Shown: positions 31,714-44,847, numbered from the stretch's first letter. The stretch: 64,000 bases of DNA from Isoetes taiwanensis (GCA_021234155.1 JAJEKV010000322.1:188001-252000), one strand, 5' to 3'. Made by a program: numbers and translations. The notes: generated by a model not told the origin, from the letters alone.

Positions 31714-34700
31714 ATGGCTGCTACTTTAACCGAGACACATTGTCTCATAGAGAGATTTGACGGCGTCGGTTTCCATCACTGGAAACTTAAAATGAAGATG
31801 CTACTTCTAGAAAAAGATTTATGGAAGATGGTTGATGGTTACGAGCGCGACCAACCGCCAAGAAGAGAAGGCCAAATGGGAGGCCCGAGATGGTAGAGCA
31901 CTCATTTGCTATCATACTCAATGGAAGGATAATGTGGTGACTCATGTCGGGTAGCGCCAAAACATCCAAAGAAGCTTGGGAACATCTAGTTGGTATGTAT
32001 GAACCTCAAGACGCATGCACCAAACTTTTTCTAAGAAAACGATTTTATAAATCTCTCCAAATGGTGGAAAATCAAAGCATGGCCGAATTCATCAATGAAT
32101 TCAAGACACTTTTGAGCAACTTCGCGCTAGATTGGCTCTCCAATTCAAGATTCGATGCAATTGATGACTCTTCTAGGAAGTTTGCCTCCTTCCTATGATA
32201 CTTTCATACAATCTATAGGCGCTCAAGCAATGGGAGGCGCCAGATCAGCAGCAGCCAATATCATGTCACTGCAATCCACCATAGCCATGCTCCTTCAAGA
32301 AGAAACTAGAAGAAAGTCATTGAACACTTCTAGTGATGGGGTTGTTGCTTTATAGTCAAGCAACAAGCGGTCAAACTATGGAGGCAAGCCCAAGTTTCGA
32401 CCCAATTCACGATCCAGTTCGTCCTTCAATCAACAATCCTTCAACAAGGATGACGTAAGCAAAGGCTCCCACAAGAAGCCCATGAATCGCAAATTAATAT
32501 GCAATTATTGTGGAAAACCAAACCATTATGCCAAAGATTGTCACACTCGACTTGCAAAAGAGCGTAACAAGGCAAACGTGATCATCAATGATCATCAAGA
32601 AAGGTTATGTGTCTCACAAGTTTCATGTTCTTCCGCGGACTAACCATTCTAGTGGCTGGTTTTAGATTCAAAGATGTCTTTGCTCATATGACTCCACAAC
32701 GTGATTCTTTCATCACATATCAAAAGATGCCACTGGCAGATCGTTCTCTTAGGAGACGATAGTCCCTCAAGATCGGAAGGACAAGGCAACGTTTGGTGCA
32801 ATTGTTCGATGGATCGATCAAAACAATACATGATGTATTACATGTACCCCGCTTGACCAAGAACTTGCTCTCGCTTAGCAAGATTTATGATGTTGGCTTA
32901 AAGTCCAATTTGGCATCAAAGAGTGCCAACTTCAAGATTCTCATGGACGCCAAACTTGCTCAAGGCGCGCGAAGGAAGTCTCTATAGATTCCCGCTTTCT
33001 AATGTGCCTCAACACTGTCAATGCAAAGGACCACTACTCCCAATGATGTTTATCAATGGCACTTACGATTGGGACATCCGACTGCATGCCTTGAAGCAAC
33101 TCCACTCCAAGCGAGATGGTTCGAGATTTCAATATTCAGCCAAATACCCGTTTGCCAATTATGTGAAGCATGTTTAATTGGCAAGCATCATGGGGTTACC
33201 TTTTTCCCAAGGTCAGGTCATTCAAGAGCCGAGCATCCACTTGACTTGGTACACACCGACATTGGTGAGTCCAGAAATACTTTTCGATAATGGCTGTAAA
33301 TATTTCATCACATTTATTGATGATTATTCTAGATACACCACCGTGTATTTTCTTAAAAGAAATCTGCAGACTTTTAGAAGCTTTTAAAGAATACAAAGCT
33401 CTAGGTGAGAACCAACTTGGAAGAACCATCAAATGTCTCGGATCGATAATGGTGGTGAATATATCTCCAAAGCATTCACAAGTTTACATGCACAACATGG
33501 AATTGTGAAATTTTGACTCCATACTCTCCTCAACAAAATGGTGTAGCCGAGGAGAAAGAATGACTTTGCTGAAAGTGCACGAAGTATGTTGCATTTGAGT
33601 CAACTTCCTCATTATTTTTGGGCGAAGCTCTAGCAAATGACTACCTATATTCAAAATCGATTGCCCACACAAGCATTGCAAGATCAAACTCCATATGAAG
33701 CTTGATTGGTAGGCAACCAACATTATCCCATCCGAAAGTGTTTGGTTGTATTGGATATGTGCATGTACCTAAGCAAAAAGAAAGAAAATGGGAGGACCAT
33801 AGTATCAAGTGTATCTTTGTTGGCTACTGGTATGTTCCGCCAAGGCATATCGTATGTACAACCCCTTACCAAGAAGGTTTTCATCTCCCGAGATGTTACC
33901 TTTGTTGAAGATACCTTCTGGAATTTGAAAGATGTATCTCCTACATCCTGGTGCCAAGGCCCTTGGCAAGTCCTCTATCCTCCAATATCTCCTCTCACTC
34001 AGGATGATAACATGCCACTCAATCCTCCAATCCTTCAAGAAGAGCAACAAGCTCCTGTTATAGTTCCAGAGGAAGCCCCAGCAACTACAAATATTGAAGA
34101 TCTTGCTCCCGACATTATGCAAGATGAAGATGTTCCAGATGACCAACCGATCACCGAGTGGCCGAAGCCCCCTGATCATGTGCAACAATTTATGGAAAGC
34201 CCACTTCCTCTAGTGGCATCCCCAAGTACAAGTCGATATGATCGAAAACGTACTCCATCTTTGAAGGCTTTAGAGTCCTCCATGCAAACACTAAAGAAGC
34301 ATTTTGCCATGCCCATAAGTTGGTGATCCACTAACTCTTAAAGATGCTTTATCAGATCCAAATTCCAAAGAATGGCATGATGCTATGACTTCTGAATATG
34401 ACTCTCTCATGAAGAATCAAACATGGACCTTGCAACCACTCCCACCAGGGCATAAGGCAATTGGTTGTAAGTGGCTCTTTAAACGTAAATATAAACCTGA
34501 TGGATCTATTGATCGTTATAAAGCAAGATTAGTAGCAAAAGGATATTCTCAAATTGAAGGGATCGATTACCTTGATACCTTCTCTCACGTTGTCAAAATG
34601 ACATCCATCGAGAACTCTCCTCACACTTCCGCCGCTCAAGATATGCACATCCATCAATTGGATGTTAAGACTGCATTTCTCAATGGTAACTTGGAAGAAG

Positions 34701-34818
34701 ATATCTTCATGAAACAACCCGAAGGTTATGTTCAACCTGGACAAGAGACTTTGGTATGCAAGTTACATAAGTCTTTATATGGCCTCAAGCAGTCTCCACG
34801 AGCATGGTATCAAAGGAT
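31714..34818 (+). pseudogene. Copia gag-protease-integrase-RT, 5' part
   Basis: Gag starts at ATG 31714 with FDGVGFHHWKLKMKMLL (the typical FDGxNxxxWKxKM). A zinc knuckle, CNYCGKPNHYAKDC, is at about 32499. A damaged protease region reads HMTPQRDSFITY near 32685. The integrase HHCC finger (HLRLGHP, CQLCEACLIGKHH) is at 33050-33190 and the core (DLVHTDIG, ITFIDDYSRYTTVYFLK) at 33240-33360. The RT starts at 34385 with WTLQPLPPGHKAIGCKW and includes LDVKTAFLNGNLEEDIFMKQ (motif A) and SLYGLKQSPRAWYQRI, where the hAT element cuts. At least six frameshifts or stops are present. Confidence 0.9.
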
Positions 34819-34855
34819 CAGGGATAGGTTCAATGCAATGCGTTTTATCACGGAA

Positions 34856-35060
34856 TACATTATGAAGAAACCAATTTCAGCGTCACAGCGAAAACAGCCA
34901 CATCGCGAAATTTTTTTCGTGCAGCGGTTAAGATTTCCGGCGTCAAAAATAATTTGCCCTTGTTTGGCGTGCGAAACATAATCTTAAGCGTCGCGAAAAT
35001 ATTTTTAGCGTCTGCAGCGTTTTTCACCTCGAAAAGCGTTTTGCCCGGTTTACTAAGCAA
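34856..35060. repeat. Left subterminal repeats of the hAT element
   Basis: Degenerate copies of AGCGTC(A/T)(C/G) with AGCGAAAA, GGCGTC, AGCGTCGCGAAAA and AGCGTCTGCAGCG lie within 200 bases of the left inverted repeat. They match the cleaner array at the right end and are probable transposase binding sites. Confidence 0.65.
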
Positions 35061-35449
35061 AAAAACTCCTTTGGGAAGCGGTTTGCCTTTGAGTATATAT
35101 AAAGTTTTTGATTAGCCCTAGAATTCACCTCGAGCGTTGGCGTTGGTCAAAATCTTTGGAAGCGCCTTTGAGTTTACTCCGTGACGTTGGATCTTGGGTG
35201 GTTTTTCAACCAGGTTGGCATACGCTTCCATAGAATATCCTATAGGGTCCGTCCAACCCCCTTGATTCTGCCGCGCGGGCGTCGGCGTAACATATGCATT
35301 GTGAGCTTGCTCCTTTGCATATATCGTCTTCCTTTGGTTCGTGTAATCAAAAGTCAGTTAAGAGACATTGTCGGCCGGGTCCAGAGCAATGGTGGCTCTT
35401 GGTCATGCATCTACCTCACGGAGGTGCGGCAGCGGTCATGCATCTACCT

Positions 35450-37560
35450 CTAGAGTCGCGAGGGCTGCGTGTGCCCGTGGCGAGGGCCACGAGGGGCGCA
35501 ACTTCGTGCACATGGTGTGATGATACTTGGAGTTCTTGGTCGGGAAAAGAGGCCCGAGAATGGGAGTTTGTGAAAAGAGTTTGGCGCCAAATGAGTGGGA
35601 ATGTGTGTTTTGTGGATACACATCGGTAAATGTTTACGCAACAAAATTGAGCTCACATCTTTACGTGAGCGAGGCGTCGGTGTCATAACTTATGCGCATC
35701 TGGCTGACTTGCGAAAGGATGCCATCGAGAGATTGTCTCGATTTGGATGGGATCACATAAAGCGAAGAATAATATGAGAAAAAAGGCGAGTTCACGAATA
35801 CTCAAAAGAGCGGGGGCGGTCGGAAAGCGGGCGAAGATAACTATACCACCCCCCTGTTGGGACGACATCTACCGTCGGAGAGGCGGACTAGGGTCAATAG
35901 GTATAAGCGCGGGAGAAACGAGAATGATAGAGACAATTGAAATAGTGGAAAGGCAGGCCGAAGCAATGAGAGGGTTGATCATTGCTTAACATCGAGCAAT
36001 TGAAGAAGACACAAGCGAAGGTTGTAGAGGCATTTTATATCTTTGGTTTGTCTCCACATATTACGGAGCATAAAGCAATGAAAGAAGCCTTCAAGAAGTT
36101 GCCAAAGCGGGGACCGGCTTTTAGGCGCCTTCATACAAGCATGCCAACAATAAGATGGTTGATGAAATACATGGAAAAATGGTTGAGAGGGTGGAGATGA
36201 AGTTGTGTCGTGTGTGGTGAAGCGCGCCCGGCTTCATTAGTGATTGATGGTTGGAGCAATGTAAACAAGGACCATCTTATTAATTTCATGATCGTGTATC
36301 CGGGGGTGAAGTATTTTTGAAAACCGTAGAAACCAAAGCCCGACCAAGTAGTTGGGAGATTGGATTTTTCAGAAAACAAAGGCCGTGATAGAGAGTTTTG
36401 GACCGAAGAGAATATTTCAAGTTGTAATGGATAGCGTCTAATTGCAAGCTAAGCGGGTCAATTCTTGGAGGCGAATTTCGGGGTTGCATGCTACTAGTTG
36501 CCAATGCCATTGCACGAACCTATTCTTTGAAGGGCCTGGTTCTCCACGGCACCGCGTGGTTCAAAGATCCCATTCGAAAGCAGCGTCGGCTTGTAAAATT
36601 CATCACAAAAAGCCGGCAATTTATGCCATTTACAAGTCATTGCGTCGAGGAAGAGCCTAGCACTCATGAATCACAGGCAAACTTCGGTTTGGTTCCAATT
36701 ATATCTGTCTTGAAAGAGTGCTGAAGTGTCGTGATTGGATTATCTCAACCTTTAATCATCTGAGTTTTTGATTGGGAAAGAAGGCGAGAAAGGGAAAAAT
36801 GCCGCCAAACACCCGACAAAAGGCTGCTGCCCCGAGAAATGCTTGGGGGAGACATTTTGAAAGGTGTAAAAAATGTTGTGAGGTGCATGCAACTTTGTTT
36901 GTCATGCCATCAAAACCCTTGATTCTTGAAGGCAAGCGGAAAGGTGCGGAGGTGTTGGCACTCCATTCAATCCTTCCTAGAGCGTGATGGTCCCAATCGC
37001 CATTTGACAATGCTAAGGCTGAGCACTACTCGAGAGACTTCAATGAGCGATGGAAGAAGTCATACAATGATCTTCATGGCGCCCGGCGCATGCCTTAGAC
37101 CCACACAACCCGCGATATGGACCAGCATACGGATAAAAAGTGATGGGCTCGTTGAAGAAGGTTGCAAAAATGTTCTATCCCAACGGCTCGGACTACAAGC
37201 TTTTCATTGTGGGAGTTAGCGAATACGAGAACACGAGTGGAAGGTGGAAGGTGGGTAGATGAAAGAGCTTTCACGGCCTTGGAGAGTCATAAGAAGGAAC
37301 CAAATATGGAATCATATGCATGGTGGCAAGCCCATGGGCAAGTTCTTGATACCTTGCAGGGCAATTGCAATGACTATCCTCTCTTTGGTATCTTCCAATA
37401 GTGCAAGTGAGAGGAATTGGAGTGCCTATAAGTACATACCGCGGTGTCACCCTTAATCGCTTGCTACATAAGAAAGCGGACAAACTTGTATACAACTTCT
37501 CAAGCTGGCGGCTATTGAATCGTAGCGGTGGTACATCCCATGTCGATAAGCTCTGATTTC
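35450..37560 (+). pseudogene. hAT transposase (BED finger, DUF659, hAT-C)
   Basis: Near 35590 a BED-type finger starts with EWECVFCGYT and a Lys/Leu/Ser/His stretch (TKLSSHL). GVGVITYAHLADLRKDAIER follows near 35670. The DUF659-like core has AFYIFGLSPHITEHKAMKEA near 36030 and SLVIDGWSNVNKDHLINFM near 36235 (the conserved first catalytic Asp region), then FQVVMDSV near 36415. The hAT-C dimerisation region has SASERNWSAYKYI near 37400 and KKADKLVYNFSSWRLLN near 37475. The transposase would bind the GCGTCTG subterminal repeats and cut at the CAGGG ends. Several stops and frameshifts, often at CGAG/CTCG spots, interrupt it; some may be sequence errors. Confidence 0.88.
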
Positions 37561-38559
37561 CTTTCATGGATCACGGATTCGAAGTGGAAGAGGGCGGCCG
37601 AAGGCGGTGAGGGCGAGATGCTTGCAATAAATCTTTGCAAGCCATGTTGATGAAGACATTCAGCGTACCCGCCGTTGATGGCGAAGATGATATAGACCAA
37701 GCCATATTCTCAGACGGATCAGCCCGGCGGCGAGGATACAGGAAGTACGTCTGAAAGGCGAGGTTCGAGCAATGCGGTTGATGGCGTGGCGGCTTACGTG
37801 ATCAACGGACTCACCTTTGCGCTTTACCTTGACAAGCGAGAAGCGGGCTAGGAAAAACGTCTCGAGGGCGTTTCACTAAAGGAAAGGGTCATCGGAGGTT
37901 GAACCTAGGTTCCCGGCAAAGAAGAGGATGGGCGCAAATGATGGCCCCGATGAAGAAGTATTTGCCTAGAAAAATGATGTGATGAGTATCTTGGTCATTT
38001 GTAATTGGTCTTGAGGATTTTCATACTATTGTAACCGTCCACGGCACTATTAATAAAAAAAAGTTTTTGGTTATAATTTTTGTCACAAATGTTTTCGTTA
38101 ATGTATGATAGTTCTTTCTATGTTTCTTTCTATGTTTCTTTCATGTGTAACCGATTGCCACGAAAAAAACCGTTGGATCAGACCGTCTCGACCTCCGTTG
38201 TTGCTTGCCTCTTAGCATGCGCCCGAGAATCTTGCTGATGAGAAGTAATCTCGCATGCGAAGGGGCCAAACGACCTCGGACCAGCGGACGAATCGATCCA
38301 TCGAAGGTTCACAAAATACCGGTACCCAAGTCGGGGAATAACCCGGTATGCCAAATTGGGCTTTGAATGCTATCACGGACCTATAATCGTACTCTATTCC
38401 TCACGGGTGGCACATGCTCGAATACCCAAATGGGTTTGCATGGCATGTGCCACCCAAAAAATGGAGGTACAAATTATAGGTCGAGATGGCATCAAATGGC
38501 GATTTGGCAACCATTCAAGAAGGATCACGCTCGGGGCGGGATGAAAGACACGAGTACAA

Positions 38560-38669
38560 GCATCGAGACTTCCCAACCCTTGCTTTCACCCCTCTTTGAA
38601 CAATGGAACTTAGCATGTAAACTAAGCTACATTGCCCAAAGAGGGGGAAAAGATTGGGAAGTCTCGATC
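38560..38669. repeat. Foldback hairpin type 1, copy 1
   Basis: The arms ATCGAGACTTCCCAA (38562-38576) and TTGGGAAGTCTCGAT (38654-38668) are perfect complements. Inside are further matching blocks: CCCCTCTTTG (38589-38598) with CAAAGAGGGG (637-646), CAATG with CATTG, and CTTAG with CTAAG, around an 8-base loop, CATGTAAA. About 35 base pairs in 107 nt is the size and shape of a plant pre-miRNA or a young foldback. Expression is unknown. Confidence 0.75.
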
Positions 38670-38744
38670 TGAACTCATCAATCACTAACATCAATTAACC
38701 CGAAGGATCCGCGCTCGAGGCGGGATGAAAGAGACACAGTACAA

Positions 38745-38857
38745 GCATCGAGACTTCCCAACCCTTGCTTTCACCCCTCTTTGAACAATGGAACTTAGCA
38801 TGTAAACTAAGCTACATTGCCCAAAAGGAGGAAAAAAAGATTGGGAAGTCTCGATGC
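38745..38857. repeat. Foldback hairpin type 1, copy 2
   Basis: The arms GCATCGAGACTTCCCAA and TTGGGAAGTCTCGATGC are 17 perfect base pairs. The interior matches copy 1 apart from a few bases in the AGGAGG region. It lies 185 bases downstream of copy 1. Confidence 0.75.
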
Positions 38858-39011
38858 TGAACTCATCAATCAACGACATCTAATGAACCCCGAGTCATAA
38901 GCTCCTTCTCTGAAGTCTATATTGTTTGCCATGGAGAATATAAAGCACGGTGACGACAACCATTCAAGAGGGTTGCGCTCTTGGCTTACTCCCTTACCGA
39001 GTTTCTGCTTG

Positions 39012-39068
39012 GCGTATCTAATTAAGCCACTAGGTGGCGATGTCATCCTAGGGGCAAATTAGATACAC
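39012..39068. repeat. Foldback hairpin type 2, copy 1
   Basis: GTATCTAATT (39014-39023) pairs with AATTAGATAC (39057-39066), GCC with GGC, and TAGG with CCTA, around a GATGTCAT-type loop. Weaker outward pairing (CTT/AAG, TTTC/GAAA) extends the stem. Copy 2 lies about 1 kb downstream. Confidence 0.65.
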
Positions 39069-39481
39069 AAAAGCAACGAAAGAGACTAACCCCGGGGTGT
39101 GGCGAGTTGGAAGACACTTGCCCGGTATGCCAAATTGGGCTTTGAATGCTATCGGACCTATAATCGTACTCTATTCCTCTGGGTGGCACATCTTGTTGAA
39201 TACCCAAATGGGTTTGCATGGCATGTGCCACCCAAAAATGGAGGTACAAATTATAGGTCGGATAACATCAAATGGCGATTTGGCGTACCAAAGATAACGT
39301 GTGGCGTCCTCAATTTCAAGTCATAGTGATGCTCAAGGTTCTCCATCAATAGAAGGAGTTAGGATGTTCCATGATTTGGTGCCTAACATGACCACTTTGT
39401 ATAGATGGACAGCGCCCGAGGCACCACTTTGGCTTGAAATTAGAGTGCGCTCTCACCTCGGCCCTCGAGACACGGGGTCGG

Positions 39482-39597
39482 GCATCGAGGCGTCCCAATC
39501 TTTGCTTTCCCGGGTCTTTGGACAATGGAACTTAGCATGTAAACTAAGCTACATTGCCCAAAAGCGGGAAGAGAAAAGCGAGGGAAGTCTCGATGCT
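39482..39597. repeat. Foldback hairpin type 1, copy 3 (diverged)
   Basis: It keeps the CATCGAG start, the CAATGGAACTTAGCATGTAA middle and the GGGAAGTCTCGATG end of the other copies. Where the outer arm differs (GGCGTCCCAA against AGCGAGGGAAG) pairing is poorer. The core CTTAG/CTAAG and CAATG/CATTG pairs are unchanged. Confidence 0.65.
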
Positions 39598-40033
39598 TGA
39601 ATTCAGGAGTCAAAGCTTGCTTCAATCACTAACATCTAATGAACACCGAGAATCGCAAGCAACCACTAGGCCTTATATCCTCAGGTGGCCACAATAAAAA
39701 TAGAGTACTCAAAAACCTTGTAACCTCCTCTAGAGCGAGCGATTTACGCTCCGACCCCCATTTTGCTGGCGTCTTTGTGTAATATAACCTAGCAAAGTAT
39801 CTAAGATACATTGACGAGACACGCATAAAAAAGAGTGAAACAAAGCTTCGCTCCTTCTAAAGGAGGTAACAAAAATTCGAGAAGTCTATATTGTTTGCCA
39901 GCGAGAATATAAGGCACGGTGACGACAACCATTCAAGAGGGTTGCGTGTGCGGATGTTTTGACTCACTCACCATCCAACCATGACCATCCAAGAGGGTGC
40001 GCTCTTGGCTTACTCCTTTTCGAGTTTCACGCA

Positions 40034-40094
40034 GCGTATCTAATTAAGCCAGCCACGAGTGGTGATGATGTCATCCTAGGGGCAAATTAGATCA
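40034..40094. repeat. Foldback hairpin type 2, copy 2
   Basis: GTATCTAATTAAGCC is followed by the same GATGTCATCCTAGGGGCAAA loop and arm as copy 1. The return arm here reads ATTAGATCAC, so it has lost part of the perfect match. Confidence 0.55.
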
Positions 40095-40415
40095 CGATAA
40101 GCGAGGAAAACGAAGGAGACTTCGGCTTCTGGTGAGCGGGGTGACCACTAGGACAAACAAAAAGACTAAGCCGGGATAAAAGAGATTGGGAAGTCTCAAT
40201 GCCTTTACTCGTCAAGCGAGAGAAAGCGAAAGAAGCGATTTGGAAGTCTCGATGCTTTTACTATGAGCACTACTCGATCCTTTGATAACATCATTACACC
40301 TTGTTTGAAATAGCGTCATTATACCGCCATTCACAAAATGATCTGAGGTCAAAATTTGGCATGTCTAAAAATGTAATATCTCATTTTCATTGGTCATTTG
40401 GATCAATATAATCAC

Positions 40416-43400
40416 CTATGACCACGGAGGTGGTGGTAGAAGCCGGTTAATGTCGGCTTTCTCTCTCCTTCGCGGCTCCTCCACCCCCCTCCACAATTCC
40501 ATCTCGCGAAAGGTTTGAAAAGTGTGCATCGCCCATCCCTCCTGCTTGGCGGTCAAAATGTAACTTATGGCCCGGCATGCGACCTTGCATATTAAATATG
40601 GCATATTGTAACTTTCGGGGAAAAATCCATCCGTCTTGCAAGGTTGAATGAGCGGCTTTGCAACATCAATCAAGAACACATCGCATGTGCATCACGATGC
40701 CCACACCCTAGAGTGTACCAGCCCACGTGTCGGGGTTGTCACCACAAAATTGGCAATGTGCGTAATCAACAACCTTTAGCTCTTCCCAGCGACTCTCATA
40801 CAAATACTCGCGAGGGAGATAGGATATCATTTGCTCAGAAGTCACCCTAAAAGGGTCGAGTCTAACGATTTGGTCAAAGTGCGCAAGTGCTTCGTTGTTT
40901 TCTCTAAGGACCGTTGCCTCCTGTTTAATGCCGCTAGTTGCCGTTTAAGCGTCCTCTAATTCAGCGGCCATCTTATCATACCCATCGACGCGGTCCTTCA
41001 AGCGAATATTCTCCTCGAGAAAGTGTCGGGTTCCGACTTCTCTCATTCTCTAGTTGGGCAGGAATATCCACAAGGTCATTCGGCTCGGTAGCGGACTACC
41101 CTGTCACCTCAAAAAGTTGGATAAGCGTCGGCAACAAGGTATGTAATGGTGATGGGCTCACCATGTGGCCCTCTCGCTATCTTCAGATAGCTTGACCCTC
41201 TTCGTCTTTGCCACTACCGCTTCCTTGCCTCCATTTCCTACTCCCATAATTTCACGGGCACTTCCTTCACAAGCTCGTAGTATACTTGCTTTGCGCCAAA
41301 ACTCTTACTAAACTCACCGTTGTGGGGTAAATGTCCCTTCACTTGGACATGGCCTTTCGAGTGCTTTTGCTCGAACCACGGCATTCTTGCACTCGTGAGC
41401 CTTATACTTACCCGTCTACTAGGCCACTCACTTTCAAACTCATTCTTGTCCAAATTTGTGATTACATCGTCGTAGTCGCTCCACTTGGACAATAGCGGGG
41501 CCCTGCCTCGCCCGACTACATTATGCACCTACGTGATGGTGCAATTATCCCTCTTTGAAACTTCATCCATCGCCGCGCCAACCTTCTTAACTTTCTGGCG
41601 GAGTGCGAAACTCATTCGCCCTTGCATGTCTTTGCTGCTCTCTCCATTTCCGAAAAGCGGTGACATCTCAAGCTCGTTCTCCAACCCTTCATGCCAAGGA
41701 GGAGTAGAGGGGTCCTCAAATTAGAGGCGAAAATCCATGCTGATCCTGCTGCTCGGCGCACCCAGGCATTCAGGTGTGTGGGGATTCAATTCTTAGATCT
41801 GTTAGGTGGGACATAATTTGACTGCTGACTTCTATAGGTGCCTTGGCCGACTTGTATAGGTGTGCTTTGACTTCTTGTCTTTATAATGTTAGTTAGGCTG
41901 CGACATATAAAAAGCATAGAATAAATAACACAAAAAACACACGAAAAGGAAAACTAAGCTACACAACACACATAGACAATAATCTTTCATGTAGCATCAG
42001 ATAAGTGTTTAATGAATTTAGTTGGAATATTATGTAATACAAGGATGTTTGAATGTAAGTGAATATGCACGCTAGGCGTGACTAGGACCAACTTGGTCTA
42101 ATGCATCGTCGCCACCACGGCCAAGTTGAAGAATCAATCGATTCCAATTGTGGCCTCGTGTGCGAATTGGAGAGCAATGGCTGCTCGCATTGTGTCAAGT
42201 ATTTGGGCCATATCAAATTTTTTGTGTTTTGTCCCTCATTGGCGACTCAGCGCAATGTTTCAAATAGTCGCACATTCTCCGATGCTTGCCTTCTTTGCTC
42301 CAAGTTTCCTATTGACTCCATGTAGGAGTGCTTACTAGCAAAGTCGGCTAAGTAGTAGACAATGTCTGCTGCCAGAGTGTAAATCAAAGTCAACCCTTGC
42401 GGGCCTTGTCTTGAGCCACTACCAAAAAAGATCATCATGCATATATGGATGCGGCCCTTTCCATCTCAATTCTTTTCTTACCTTAGCCATCCATACCCTT
42501 GTAATGCCATCGTTTTACCTCCTTTGTCTCGTGGATCAAGCACGGATTCACCCCAATCACAAATGCCAATGTATACTGACACGAGGATTAATACATCCCT
42601 TCTCCTTTCCATAATCAAAATGGAGCAATATATTGCGGGATGCAAGTCCATATGCAAATATCTTTCTTGATGGAGCTTTTCGTAGCCCTTCTGAGAATGA
42701 CATTGCTAAGTCCCCAACCCTAGAGGCAACAAATAATTCTTTCTTTCTGGCTCCTCAAGCAGCCTCAAGTCCGTCTCAACTCACGGGGACAGCTCCCAAC
42801 TTCTTAAATGCAAGCTCTGCGCAAAGGCATTGGACCCATGACTTGTAAAGAAGGTTGCCAGCGAACCTCCATTCCAAAAGGGAAAATTAAGCCTTGTCTT
42901 TCTAGGCGGTTGTGCTACCAATGCAGCGTATTATACACCGTGCCTAACTTGCATTCTGACTCCCTCATGTTCTTGACATAGCTTCCACTAACTTATTGGG
43001 TTACGTACTATCTTTGAAAATTATTATGTTGAAGTTTTACACAATAAGGTTCATCCTTAATAAAACTAGACCCTAAAATATTGCACTTATACAACTGCAC
43101 CATATGAACGAGAACCAATTAGATTTGTCTTTTTATTATTTGTGATGAATCTACCATGGCAAACCAAGTAGTCTTGGCATCTCGCTCTTCTCTGAGCTTC
43201 CCACTCCCTATCTGTCTCACCGGGGCGTTTGGCTTTTATGGTTTTGCGCCAACACTTTCTTAACAAGATGGGGGTTGATGGGCCTCTTTCTTCAATTTTT
43301 TGTTGGTCCCGCCGCATTCCATGTTTGGCTTTTTCTTTCAACTCTAGCCTCAGCGATGACTACTCAAATTTGCAACTTACGTGATCATATTGCGGTAGTG

Positions 43401-43738
43401 CGGCTAATATTACCCACTATCCATGTATACCTCTCTTGCTCACTCTTTTCGGGCTCTAGCTCCATCATTGAAGCTTAAAAGCCCTCTCGGCATCTTTTAC
43501 CAGCCACGCATGGTAGTCTAGCCATCCTTCCTCCTTTGCTAGTAATCAATTCCAAATCGGTGAGGCATTGCGCGGCCCGATTACACAACCAGTTCATGAA
43601 ATCTGGTCTCAAAGTAGACCATGCTTGTTGTGGTCTACTTCTTTTTCTGTGGCGGTCTTTGCGAGAAGATGACTTCGGGTTGCGACTCAGCTTTGTGTTT
43701 GAGGCGCCAATGCCTCTCTTTGGTTGCGGCTCTATCAC
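40416..43738 (-). pseudogene. Unrecognised minus-strand coding-like region in the hAT element
   Basis: A chain of open minus-strand pieces includes 43738-43475 (WSTLRPDFMNWLCNRAAQ), 42438-42247 (SKHSYMESIGNLEQRRQA), 41528-41238 (NEFESEWPSRRVSIRLTSAR, KGHVQVKGHLP) and 40790-40416 (CQFCGDNPDTW, then a His/Cys pair, HMRC). The frames shift often. The pieces read like a real, decayed protein or a captured gene running towards the foldback array. I do not recognise a family; the Cys/His pieces near 40750 could be a zinc finger. No function is claimed. Confidence 0.35.
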
Positions 43739-43739
43739 G

Positions 43740-44508
43740 AGACACTAATGCCACATTTGGTTGCAAGTTAACTTCCGCTCTCTCTTACGAAGTCATACTT
43801 CTTGTTTTTAAGGGATTGTCTAGCGGGCTAGCAAAATGCGACTCGCGATATCACATAGCCCGACAACAACAACACCTACAAGTCAAGCAAAGATAAAACT
43901 TTCAATTTAGTGCTTAGCACATGAGGGTAAATCAACTCACTTTAACCAAAACAAAACACTAATTTTATGCTTCCTACACTAAGACCCTAACATGAGTATG
44001 TATGTGCAAGGCCAAGGATAGGGTAACAAATAAAAGGACCAAAACACGATTTATGATCTATAGCCCAGCTACTTCCAAAATGCAAGGCTAGCAAGTTTTA
44101 AATGCATTGCACTTGTCCTAGGTCACGCTTTTTTCAAAAGCGAGACCAATCGAATGCTTATCAAAACATCGCCGGTTCCTATATTAGTGTCGGACTTTCA
44201 TCAACAACACCATCAGGAACTAGGGTGTGAATTGATAAAACATTCTCCTAACCCTTAATAAAAGTACAACGCACACCTTTCGACACCGCGTGACCAAGGC
44301 CAACAACGGCGTCAGGCGAGGGTTATACTCTTACTAAAGGGAGACCCTAGTTGCCTTAAGCCCGGCGGTGCCACCCACCCTCGGCATGGCGCAAATAAAT
44401 GCGGCAATACCGGGCAAAGGGGCATGCCTATGCTCTTGGCAACACGCAACCCTAAAAAGCCCTCTCGGTTGTTGTTTAAGGGAAGGCAACCAATTTCTTT
44501 TCTTTTTT

Positions 44509-44548
<40 letters not shown>

Positions 44549-44845
44549 ACTCTTAAATTATTATTTGCTTAAATTATTATTATTATTTTTTTTTCTAAAA
44601 TAGGCCAAGCTCAGACCCAGCAGAACAAGGCACTCACCATCGTTCGCCCTTACACGGGGGGGCAGGTGGTTAGGGCCTAAGCTATGGACCTAACTGGCCT
44701 ACCTATCAAAAAAAACAACAAAAAAACCCTAAAAACTAAGAAAAACAAAAAAAAAAAAAAAGGTTTTGGGTGGCAAATTGCAAGGTTGGAGGCGCAGGAA
44801 ATACCTTGTTTGCGGGTATAAAAACTGAATCCAGCCGCCGCGAAT
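43740..44845. other. Non-coding part of the hAT element, poly(T) run
   Basis: No gene was seen. A poly(T) run of about 33 bases at 44511-44543 follows TTTTCTTTTTTGG, and shorter A-runs lie near 44710-44760. This may be the promoter side of the minus-strand coding-like region. Confidence 0.4.
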
Positions 44846-44847
44846 AT

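Larger units (their letters stand above)
38341..40260. repeat. Direct-repeat region of about 1 kb units containing long foldbacks
   Basis: The segment beginning TATGCCAAATTGGGCTTTGA occurs at about 38347 and 39127. The segment GAAGTCTATATTGTTTGCCA occurs at about 38915 and 39877. Each larger unit carries two kinds of foldback, listed separately. The region lies between the 3' ends of the plus-strand transposase and the minus-strand coding-like region, so readthrough from either side would transcribe it. No protein is supported here. Confidence 0.75.

Noticed and set aside
38347-40260. Possible CRISPR-like array because of repeated segments
   Set aside because: Repeats are long, unequal in spacing, foldback in structure and lie within a plant hAT element; no cas genes.
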